A stretch of 64,000 nucleotides of DNA from Chloroflexota bacterium (GTDB lineage: Bacteria; Chloroflexota; Limnocylindria; QHBO01): positions 1 through 64,000 of the forward strand of contig JBBPIR010000006.1 of the NCBI GenBank assembly GCA_038040195.1, written 5' to 3'. The notes beneath the pieces are model-generated. The model saw only the letters and a list, made by a program, of their open reading frames with translations. It was not told where the DNA came from and did not search any database. The position numbers and the translations under genes were made by a program. Positions 8,052 to 14,997 of the stretch are shown piece after piece; the stretch's first letter is position 1, and each line of letters opens with the position of its first letter.

Positions 8052-8717
8052 TCAAAGCTTGCGGATGACTCCGACCACCTTGCCCTGGATCTGGAGCTCG
8101 GTGGCGTAGATGGGTTCCATCTCCGGGTTGGCGGGCTGGAGGCGGATGCGCCCCTCCTCGCGGTAGAAGCGCTTCAGGGTGACGCCGTTGTCCTCCAGCA
8201 GGGCGACCACGATGTCCCCGTCGCGGGCCGTGGCCTGGGGTTGAACCACGACGTAGTCACCGTCGTCGATGAGCGCGTCGACCATGCTTCGCCCGCGCAC
8301 GCGCAGGACGTACGAGTCGTCCCGGGCCTGGAGCGAGCTCGGGACCTCGAGCGTCTGGCTGGGGTCCTGGTAGGCCTCGATGGGCTGGCCGGCCGCGATC
8401 TCGCCGATCACCGGGAGGCGCAGGACATCACGCTCCATGGGCATCCGGAAGGGAGTTACCGCGCCTCGCACCGGCCGCGCGGGAGGCGTCATGCCTTCCG
8501 CGGTGGCAGTCAGGCGCAGGGCACGCGACGAGCGGCTGCCACGTTCCAGCTGCCCGGAGCGTTCGAGGGCCACGAGGTGATGGTGGACGGCTGAGGTGGA
8601 GGCAAGGCCAACAGCGTCCGCGATCTCGCGGACCGAGGGCGGGTAGCCGCGCTCGACCACCGTACGGGCGATGTATTCCACGATGCGCTGTCGGCGCTCG
8701 GCGTCGTGCCGGGTCAC
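8052..8717 (-). CDS. lexA: LexA SOS repressor
   Basis: 221 residues from GTG 8717. N-terminal winged helix with YPPSVREIADAVGLAST, then the S24 peptidase latent domain: cleavage site Ala109-Gly110 (GEIAAGQPI), catalytic Ser144 (RGRSMVDAL) and Lys182 (GVTLKRF). The 35-residue gap between cleavage site and Ser equals that of E. coli LexA. The start is chosen at 8717 because the promoter -10 (8725-8730) would overlap the more upstream GTG 8726. Initiation about 7 nt past the -10 puts GTG 8717 at or next to the 5' end, i.e. a leaderless mRNA. The LexA box inside the promoter indicates autoregulation. Confidence 0.93.
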   Translation of the reverse strand: MTRHDAERRQRIVEYIARTVVERGYPPSVREIADAVGLASTSAVHHHLVALERSGQLERGSRSSRALRLTATAEGMTPPARPVRGAVTPFRMPMERDVLRLPVIGEIAAGQPIEAYQDPSQTLEVPSSLQARDDSYVLRVRGRSMVDALIDDGDYVVVQPQATARDGDIVVALLEDNGVTLKRFYREEGRIRLQPANPEMEPIYATELQIQGKVVGVIRKL

Positions 8718-8724
8718 GAGACGC

Positions 8725-8754
8725 ACCCTAGCAGAACACCTGTTCTATTGTCAA
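8725..8754 (-). promoter_or_regulatory. lexA promoter with LexA box
   Basis: Minus strand: TTGACA (8749-8754), 18 nt, TAGGGT (8725-8730). The spacer contains GAACAGGTGTTC (8734-8745), the Gram-positive-type SOS box, so bound LexA would cover the promoter. The divergent DUF1232 gene starts about 70 nt away on the other strand and could be affected too. Confidence 0.85.
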
Positions 8755-8813
8755 TCGCTTGGTATCATCCCGGCCCACCTGATCTCATCGGACTGACCGG
8801 AGGCCAAACTCGA

Positions 8814-9296
8814 GTGCTGCGTCCCGGCCGGTGGCGCTATCTGCGCACCGCCAAGGTCCTCCTCCAGCTGCCAACCTACGCTCGCTTGGTGTGGGGACTG
8901 GCCCGAGATCCCCGAACTCCGCTCGGCCTCAAAGCGCTGCTCATCGCGGCGCTGGTCTACGTCGTGGTGCCCATCGACCTCATTCCCGACGTCGTCCCCA
9001 TCCTCGGCGCCGCCGACGATCTGACCGTCCTCCTCCTCGTCCTGGACCTGTTCATCAGCAATGCGCCGGCGGCGGTCCGAGAAGAGCACCTGGCCCGAGC
9101 TGCCGCCGGGCAGGCGATGCTGGACGCCGACCTGGCTCGACTCCGCTTGCTGCTCGGGGACCGCTACGATCGAATTCGGGACACGTTGCCCCAGCTCCTG
9201 GGTCGGTATGGTGGGCTTCGGGACTCGACTGAGGTCAAACGTCAGATCGGGAAGTGGCGCGCTGCCCGTGCCAAGACCCCGGTGGAGGTGGAATGA
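8814..9296 (+). CDS. DUF1232 (YkvA-like) membrane protein
   Basis: 160 residues. The centre has the DUF1232 signature: ALVYVVVPIDLIPDVVPILG followed by AADDLTVLLLVLDLF, a short hydrophobic hairpin of unknown function. GTG 8814 is chosen because GGAGG lies 10 nt upstream; earlier in-frame codons fall in the lexA promoter. The gene overlaps rplI by ATGA, an unusual partner for a ribosomal protein gene. The C-terminal third is helical and charged. Function not recognised beyond the family name. Confidence 0.8.
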   Translation: MLRPGRWRYLRTAKVLLQLPTYARLVWGLARDPRTPLGLKALLIAALVYVVVPIDLIPDVVPILGAADDLTVLLLVLDLFISNAPAAVREEHLARAAAGQAMLDADLARLRLLLGDRYDRIRDTLPQLLGRYGGLRDSTEVKRQIGKWRAARAKTPVEVE

Positions 9297-9739
9297 AGGT
9301 CATCCTGAAGCGCGACGTGAAGGGCCTGGGCCGCGAAGGCGACCTGAAGGACGTGAAGGACGGGTACGCCCGCAACCACCTCATCCCCACCGGAGCGGCC
9401 GTCCTCGCCGACCTGGGCGCCGTCCGCAATTGGGAGCGCCACCGCGAGCAGCGGGACGAGCGCGACCGGTCCCTGCGCGCTGACGGCGAGGCCATCGCCG
9501 CGCGCCTCGGGGAGCTGACGCTCCAGATCGGCGTCAAGGCCGGCGAACGAGACCGGCTGTTCGGCTCGGTGACGACGCGCGACGTCGCCGATCGCCTGCG
9601 CAAGGAGGGGATCGAGATCGATCGGCATGACATCCACCTTGGCGAGCCGATCAAGACCGTGGGCGAGCACGTGGTGAGCGTCCACCTGATGCCGGGCCTC
9701 GAGGCCCAGGTCCGGGTCGAGGTCGTCGCCGAGCACTGA
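9293..9739 (+). CDS. rplI: 50S ribosomal protein bL9
   Basis: 148 residues with the L9 N-terminal RNA-binding motif VILKRDVKGLGREGDLKDVK and GYARNHLIPTGAA, the long connecting helix (about residues 45-75) and the C-terminal domain ending EAQVRVEVVAE. ATG 9293 overlaps the preceding stop (ATGA) with GGAGGTGG just upstream. The usual upstream partners rpsF, ssb and rpsR are absent here, while dnaB follows as in many Gram-positive genomes. Confidence 0.96.
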   Translation: MKVILKRDVKGLGREGDLKDVKDGYARNHLIPTGAAVLADLGAVRNWERHREQRDERDRSLRADGEAIAARLGELTLQIGVKAGERDRLFGSVTTRDVADRLRKEGIEIDRHDIHLGEPIKTVGEHVVSVHLMPGLEAQVRVEVVAEH

Positions 9740-9797
9740 GGGACAGCGACCGCGCGACAGCGTAGGTGTCGCGACGGGGGGCGACCATCTATGCACC

Positions 9798-9853
9798 TTG
9801 TCCACATCGAATCCCCGTCCGGAACTGGGGCCTGTGGCTAAGCCTGTGGTTAA
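9798..9853. other. cluster of three DnaA-box-like 9-mers before dnaB
   Basis: TTGTCCACA at 9798-9806 (plus strand; the actinobacterial DnaA-box form), then TGTGGCTAA at 9833-9841 and TGTGGTTAA at 9845-9853, which read TTAGCCACA and TTAACCACA on the minus strand. The last two differ from TTATCCACA by one base each. The 163-nt rplI-dnaB gap is more AT-balanced than its surroundings. This could be a DnaA-controlled promoter for dnaB or part of an origin; chance occurrence is not excluded. Confidence 0.4.
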
Positions 9854-9902
9854 AGCCCTACCCAAGTGCCGGTCGCGCTCCTAGGGTCAGGCCCACGCCA
9901 TC

Positions 9903-11258
9903 ATGAGCATTGACCGAGTCGCCCCCCAGGCGGTCGAGGCCGAGCAGAGCGTGCTCGGCTCGATCCTGATCGATCCCGAGGCCATCCTCAAGGTCGCTGA
10001 CTTCCTGCACTCCGGCGATTTTTATCGCCCCCAGCACGCGGACATCTACGAGGCCATGCTGGCTCTCCACAACCAGCGGGAGCCGATCGACCTCGTCACC
10101 CTGGGCGACGAACTGACCCGGCACGAGAAGTTGGACGGGGTCGGTGGGCCCGCCTACCTGGCGACCCTGATGAACGCGGTTCCGACAGCGGTGCACGTGG
10201 AGCACTACGGCCGGATCGTCGAGCAGAAGGCGGTTCTCCGGAACCTGATCGCGGCCGCCGGGCGGATCGCGGCGGTGGGGTACGAGGAAGCCCATGACAC
10301 GGCGGCCGCCATCGACCGGGCCGAGGGCATCCTGTTCGAGATCAGCCAGCGCCGGACGGTCGCCGGGTTCGAGACCCTGGCCACGCTCCTCGGTGAGGCG
10401 TATGACCGGCTCGAGTATCTCCACGAACACCGAGGCCAGATCCTCGGCATCCCGACCGGGCTGGCCGGGCTCGACACGCTCCTCGGCGGGTTCCAGCCGT
10501 CGGACCTCATCATTCTGGCCGCGCGCCCCAGCGTGGGAAAGACGAGCCTGGCCCTTAACGTGGCCCTCCATGCGGCCGTCCACGAGCAGAAACGGGTCGC
10601 CATCTTCTCGCTCGAGATGAGCCGCGAACAACTCGCGCTCCGGCTCTTGTCCTCGGAGACCGGGATCAATCCGCGCCCGCTCCAGACCGGGTTCATGGAG
10701 GAGACGGACTGGTCGAAGATTGCCAAGGTCATGAACGACATGGCCAGCGCCAGGATGTGGGTCGACGATTCGCCCACCCTGTCCGTCATGGAGCTGCGCA
10801 CAAAGGCCCGACGGCTGGAGGTCGAGCAGCAAGGGCTGGACCTGGTCATCGTCGACTACCTGCAGCTCATGCAGGCCTCGACCCCTACCCGGGAGCCGAA
10901 TCGGGTCCAGGAGGTGAGTGAGATCAGCCGCGGCCTGAAGAACCTGGCCCGCGAGCTCAAGGTCCCGGTGCTGGCCCTGTCGCAGCTGTCCCGCAACGTC
11001 GAGCAACGCGGGAGTGCCGAGCCGCGACTCTCGGACCTGCGTGAATCCGGATCGCTGGAGCAGGACGCGGACGTCGTCATCTTTCTGTATCGGGCCGAGG
11101 GCGAACCCATCACCGACGCCGACCTGGAGCTGGTAAAAGCCAAGATCGCCAAGCATCGCAACGGGCCGATTGGCGAAGTGCCGCTCCAGTTCCGGCGCAC
11201 GCACACCCGCTTCTACGGGGTCGCGGCGCGGGATGAGGTGGAGGTCACCGCCTACTAG
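9903..11258 (+). CDS. dnaB: replicative DNA helicase DnaB
   Basis: 451 residues, normal length, no intein. N-terminal helical domain starting AVEAEQSVLGSILIDPEAI, linker helix, then the RecA-like motor with Walker A ARPSVGKTS (Lys213), FSLEMSREQLALRLL (H1a), Walker B LVIVDYLQLM, SQLSRNVEQRG and the arginine-finger region LRESGSLEQDADVVIFLYR. Forms the hexameric ring that unwinds DNA at the fork. A TAGGGT hexamer at 9882-9887 ends 15 nt before the ATG, and DnaA-box-like 9-mers lie upstream of it. Confidence 0.97.
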   Translation: MSIDRVAPQAVEAEQSVLGSILIDPEAILKVADFLHSGDFYRPQHADIYEAMLALHNQREPIDLVTLGDELTRHEKLDGVGGPAYLATLMNAVPTAVHVEHYGRIVEQKAVLRNLIAAAGRIAAVGYEEAHDTAAAIDRAEGILFEISQRRTVAGFETLATLLGEAYDRLEYLHEHRGQILGIPTGLAGLDTLLGGFQPSDLIILAARPSVGKTSLALNVALHAAVHEQKRVAIFSLEMSREQLALRLLSSETGINPRPLQTGFMEETDWSKIAKVMNDMASARMWVDDSPTLSVMELRTKARRLEVEQQGLDLVIVDYLQLMQASTPTREPNRVQEVSEISRGLKNLARELKVPVLALSQLSRNVEQRGSAEPRLSDLRESGSLEQDADVVIFLYRAEGEPITDADLELVKAKIAKHRNGPIGEVPLQFRRTHTRFYGVAARDEVEVTAY

Positions 11259-11397
11259 AGGGTTCCCGACGCTTGACCTGCGTGGCATCATCGGCGGCTG
11301 GTAGGTCCGGAACACCAGCTCATCCCAGGTCGCGATCCACGGCCCGAGGAGCCGGAGAACCGAGGGCCGGGCGACCACGACACGGAGGAGAGGGCAG

Positions 11398-11697
11398 GTG
11401 TTGACCGACAAGACCATTACGTGCCGCGACTGCGGGATGGACTTCGTCTTCTCGGCCGGGGAGCAGCAGTTCTACCAGGAGAAGGGGCTTGCGCATGAGC
11501 CCCAGCGCTGCTCGAGCTGCCGCGCGGTTGCCAAGCAGAACCGCGAGCTGGGCATCGGCACGGGGGGCGGGGCCCGCGAAATGCACGCCGCGGTGTGCGC
11601 GGAGTGTGGGGGGCAGGCCCTTGTGCCGTTCCTCCCGCGCAACGACCGCCCGGTCTATTGCAGCAGCTGCTTCGACAAGGTTCGCGCCCGATCCTGA
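11398..11697 (+). CDS. two-zinc-ribbon protein, function unknown
   Basis: 99 residues with two treble-clef/zinc-ribbon units: ITCRDCGMDFVFSAGEQQFY followed by CSSCRAV (residues about 7-43), and VCAECGGQALVPFLPRNDRP with YCSSCF (about 66-93). The first unit matches the zf-trcl type often seen in small actinobacterial and Chloroflexota proteins; some relatives carry cold-shock domains, absent here. The start is GTG 11398 (TTG 11401 is next), with GGAGGAG about 8 nt upstream. It stands alone between dnaB and guaB3. Metal or nucleic-acid binding is inferred from the cysteines only. Confidence 0.75.
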   Translation: MLTDKTITCRDCGMDFVFSAGEQQFYQEKGLAHEPQRCSSCRAVAKQNRELGIGTGGGAREMHAAVCAECGGQALVPFLPRNDRPVYCSSCFDKVRARS

Positions 11698-11741
11698 GCC
11701 TGGCCTGATCGGGCCCGGCGCCGCCTATACTGCGGGCCCAC

Positions 11742-12920
11742 ATGGAGTCCGGCACCTTGCTTCGCCCACCGACTGAGGTCGGTGGGCGCCTGCGTCGGGC
11801 GTACGGCTTCGAGGAGATCTCGCTGGTCCCCGGCGCGGTCACGGTGGAGCCGGCCGAGGTCGACACCGTGGTGGAGATCGGCCCGCTGCGCCTCGAGATC
11901 CCGTTCCTGGCTGCCGCCATGGATGCGGTCAGCGACCCGGACATGGCGGTGCGGATGCATCGGCTGGGCGGGCTGGCGGTCGTCAACCTGGACGGCCTGT
12001 ACTCCCGGTATCCGGACGCCGGGCCGATCATCGAGCAGGTGGTTGAAGCCCCGGATGCGGTCGCCGCGGCGCGGGTCCTGAGCGAGGCCTATGCGGCACC
12101 GATTCGACCCGAGCTGATTGGCGCCCTGATCACCCGCATCAAGGCCTCCGGGGCGTCCGCCGCGGTGGCCACCACGCCGGCTTCCGCCTGGGACCACGCC
12201 GCGGTGGCGGCCGAGGCCGGAGCCGACCTGTTCGTCGTCCAGTCACAAGTGTCGAGCGCGCGTCACATCTCGGCCTCGGGTCGCGTCCTCTCGCTGTCGG
12301 ACCTCACCGGCGCGCTCCGCCTGCCGGTCCTGGTGGGGAACACGGTGAGCGGCGAGGCGGCCTACCAGCTCATGGAGCAGGGCGCCGCCGGGATCCTGGT
12401 CGGTGTTGGGCCCGGGGCCGCCTGCACCACGCGCGAGGTGCTCGGGATCGGCGTGCCGCAGGTGTCCGCCACCCTCGAGGTCGCCGCGGCTCGTGATCGG
12501 TTCCTGGCCGACACCGGGCGATACGTGCCGGTCATCACCGACGGCGGGATGAAGACCGGCGGCGACATCGCCAAGGCCATCGCGTCGGGAGCCGATGCCG
12601 TCATGCTGGGGACGCCGCTGGCCGCCGCCATCGAGGCACCGGGGCGTGGGTTCAATTGGGGCATGGCGGCTCCGTCACCGACCCTTCCGCGCGGGACGCG
12701 GATCCAGCTCGGGGAGCGCCTACCACTGGAGCAGATCCTGTTTGGCCCGGCCCGCACGACGCACGGCACGCAGAACCTGGTTGGAGCGCTGCGCCAGAGC
12801 ATGGGCGCGCTGGGCGCGCGGACGATCCGCGACATGCACGAGGTGGAGATGGTCGTGGCCCCGACCGTCATGACCGAGGGCAAGTCCTGGCAGATGGCCG
12901 CGGACGATCCGCAACGGTGA
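11742..12920 (+). CDS. guaB3: GuaB3-family IMP dehydrogenase-related protein
   Basis: 392 residues with the IMPDH/GMPR TIM barrel and no CBS pair, as in the GuaB3 subfamily of actinobacteria, cyanobacteria and Chloroflexota. The catalytic loop GVGPGAACTTREV carries Cys228; the phosphate-binding segments ITDGGMKTGGDIAKAIASGAD and the C-terminal flap (GARTIRDMHEVEMV) are present. Family knowledge points to inosinate/guanylate interconversion, not necessarily classical IMPDH. TATACT at 11726-11731 ends 10 nt before the ATG. It overlaps the next gene by GTGA and is two genes upstream of guaA, which supports a role in GMP supply. Confidence 0.9.
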   Translation: MESGTLLRPPTEVGGRLRRAYGFEEISLVPGAVTVEPAEVDTVVEIGPLRLEIPFLAAAMDAVSDPDMAVRMHRLGGLAVVNLDGLYSRYPDAGPIIEQVVEAPDAVAAARVLSEAYAAPIRPELIGALITRIKASGASAAVATTPASAWDHAAVAAEAGADLFVVQSQVSSARHISASGRVLSLSDLTGALRLPVLVGNTVSGEAAYQLMEQGAAGILVGVGPGAACTTREVLGIGVPQVSATLEVAAARDRFLADTGRYVPVITDGGMKTGGDIAKAIASGADAVMLGTPLAAAIEAPGRGFNWGMAAPSPTLPRGTRIQLGERLPLEQILFGPARTTHGTQNLVGALRQSMGALGARTIRDMHEVEMVVAPTVMTEGKSWQMAADDPQR

Positions 12921-13357
12921 TCAAGGTCAACCGCAGGGTCTCGTTGGCCGCCGGCCCGGAGACGGTCTGGCCGTATGTCGCTGATCCCACGCGGTTCGCC
13001 GAGTGGCGGCGGGGTGCTGGCGTGACGAGCGCCGTGCCGATTGGCGAAGGGCCGATGGCTCTCGGCAGCCGATTTCGGATGGATGTGACCACCCAGGGGC
13101 AATCGGGCTCGCTTGAATGCACCGTCACCGCGCTTGAGGAAAATCGCCGCTTCGCGTTCGAATCGATCGACAAATCGGGGGTCTCCGGATCGGCTGATAC
13201 GCGGTTGGAGGCGGACGGCAGCGGCACCCAACTGGCCTTCGCGTTCGAGCTCCGCCTCCCCGGGGCATGGAGGATGATGCAGCCGGTGATCAGTCGCGTC
13301 GTCAACCAGGCCGCGGACACCGATTTCGCGACTTTGCAGGCCAAGTTCGCACCTTGA
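12917..13357 (+). CDS. SRPBCC (polyketide cyclase/START-like) protein
   Basis: 146 residues starting [33 protein letters not shown], the typical first strand and helix of the SRPBCC helix-grip fold, ending with the long C-terminal helix [20 protein letters not shown]. Such proteins bind hydrophobic ligands; none can be named. It is wedged between guaB3 (GTGA overlap) and guaA (TTGA overlap), so it is co-expressed with GMP synthesis genes without an evident reason. Confidence 0.8.
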   Translation: MIKVNRRVSLAAGPETVWPYVADPTRFAEWRRGAGVTSAVPIGEGPMALGSRFRMDVTTQGQSGSLECTVTALEENRRFAFESIDKSGVSGSADTRLEADGSGTQLAFAFELRLPGAWRMMQPVISRVVNQAADTDFATLQAKFAP

Positions 13358-14970
13358 GCGACGGCGGTGCGGTCGAGACCTACCTCGAGCCGGCCGATGC
13401 GGATGCGTACGAGGGCGCCGCGGAACTGGTCGCTGACCAGCAGACCCTCATCGTGCTCGACTTCGGTGGCCAATACGCCCAGCTCATCGCGCGCCGCATC
13501 CGGGAGCTGAACGTCTACTCGATGCTGCTTCCCCACGACACCCCGTGGGAGGAAATCGCCCGTCGGCGCCCGGTCGGGATCATCCTGTCGGGCGGTCCCG
13601 CATCGGTCTATGACGACGATGCGCCGCAGGCGGATCCGCGCATCTGGGAGGGGAGCGTCCCCGTCCTTGGCATCTGCTACGGGATGCAGCTGATGGCCCA
13701 CCAGCTCGGCGGCCGGGTGGCACCCGCCCAGCGCCGCGAATACGGCCCCGCCACCATCCATGCCGCGCCGGGCGAGCCGCTGCTGGTCGGCCTGCCGGCG
13801 GCCGCAGCGGTCTGGATGAGCCACGGTGACTCCATCCTGGAGCCGCCGCCCGGCTTCCGCGCCCTTGCATCCAGCGAGTCCACGCCGTACGCGGCGATGG
13901 CCAACGACCACGGGCTGATGGGCCTCCAGTTCCACCCCGAGGTCGTCCACACCCCCCAGGGGCGGCAGATCCTGGCCAACTTCGCGTTGCACATCGCGGG
14001 CGCGCGCGCCGACTGGACGCCGGCCGGCTTCATCGGCGCCACGGTGGCTGCCATCCGCGCCGAAGTCGGGACGGGCCAGGTGATCTGCGCGTTGTCGGGC
14101 GGCGTGGACAGTGCGGTGGCCGCCACCCTCGTCCATCGGGCCATCGGTGACCGGCTGACCTGCATCTACGTCGACACCGGCCTCATGCGCAAGCGCGAGT
14201 CGGAGTTGCTGCGGATTACGTTCGAGCAGAACCTCGACATGCAGCTGCGGATGGTGGATGCGCAGGACCGATTCCTCCACCGTCTTGTGGGTGTCACCGA
14301 TCCAGAAGACAAGCGCCGGATCATCGGCGACGAGTTCATCCGGGTCTTTGAGGAGGAGGCTTCGAGGCTGGGACCGATTGACTTCCTGGTCCAGGGAACC
14401 CTGTACCCCGACGTCATCGAGTCCAAGACGGTCGAGTCCAAGGCGGCGGCCAAGATCAAGACCCATCACAACGTGGGCGGCCTGCCAGCCAACCTGCGCT
14501 TCCGGCTCATCGAGCCGCTGCGCCACCTGTTCAAGGACGAAGTTCGGCGCGTGGGGACCGAGCTCGGCCTGCCGGAAGCCATGATCGAGCGCCAGCCGTT
14601 CCCCGGTCCCGGCCTCGCCATCCGGGTCATCGGCGAGGTCACCGCCTCCCGACTGGAGACGTTGCGCGACGCGGACTGGATCGTCCTCGACGAGATCAAG
14701 GCCGCCGGCCTGTACGACGAGCTGTGGCAGAGCTTCGCCATCCTGACCCCCATCGATACGGTTGGGGTCATGGGCGACGGTCGCACCTACGCCAACGTGG
14801 TGGCCCTCCGGGCGGTGACCTCTGAAGACGGGATGACCGCGGACTGGGCGCGACTGCCCTACGACTTGCTGGCCCGGATCAGTGCCCGCATCGTCAACGA
14901 GGTGCCCGGCGTGAACCGGGTGGTCTACGACATCAGCTCCAAGCCGCCGGCCACGATCGAGTGGGAGTAG
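13354..14970 (+). CDS. guaA: GMP synthase (glutamine-hydrolysing)
   Basis: Makes GMP from XMP, ATP and glutamine. The 538-residue product has an N-terminal class I glutamine amidotransferase ([20 protein letters not shown], nucleophile Cys108 in LGICYGMQL, His-Glu in QFHPEV), then the ATP pyrophosphatase domain with the P-loop SGGVDS (248-253) and the C-terminal dimerisation domain ending PATIEWE. The start is uncertain: TTG 13354 overlaps the previous stop (TTGA) and adds about 30 residues before the domain; no ATG or GTG fits well. Confidence 0.96.
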   Translation: MSDGGAVETYLEPADADAYEGAAELVADQQTLIVLDFGGQYAQLIARRIRELNVYSMLLPHDTPWEEIARRRPVGIILSGGPASVYDDDAPQADPRIWEGSVPVLGICYGMQLMAHQLGGRVAPAQRREYGPATIHAAPGEPLLVGLPAAAAVWMSHGDSILEPPPGFRALASSESTPYAAMANDHGLMGLQFHPEVVHTPQGRQILANFALHIAGARADWTPAGFIGATVAAIRAEVGTGQVICALSGGVDSAVAATLVHRAIGDRLTCIYVDTGLMRKRESELLRITFEQNLDMQLRMVDAQDRFLHRLVGVTDPEDKRRIIGDEFIRVFEEEASRLGPIDFLVQGTLYPDVIESKTVESKAAAKIKTHHNVGGLPANLRFRLIEPLRHLFKDEVRRVGTELGLPEAMIERQPFPGPGLAIRVIGEVTASRLETLRDADWIVLDEIKAAGLYDELWQSFAILTPIDTVGVMGDGRTYANVVALRAVTSEDGMTADWARLPYDLLARISARIVNEVPGVNRVVYDISSKPPATIEWE

Positions 14971-14997
14971 CCGATCCGCCGTAGGATGGGCGGACCG

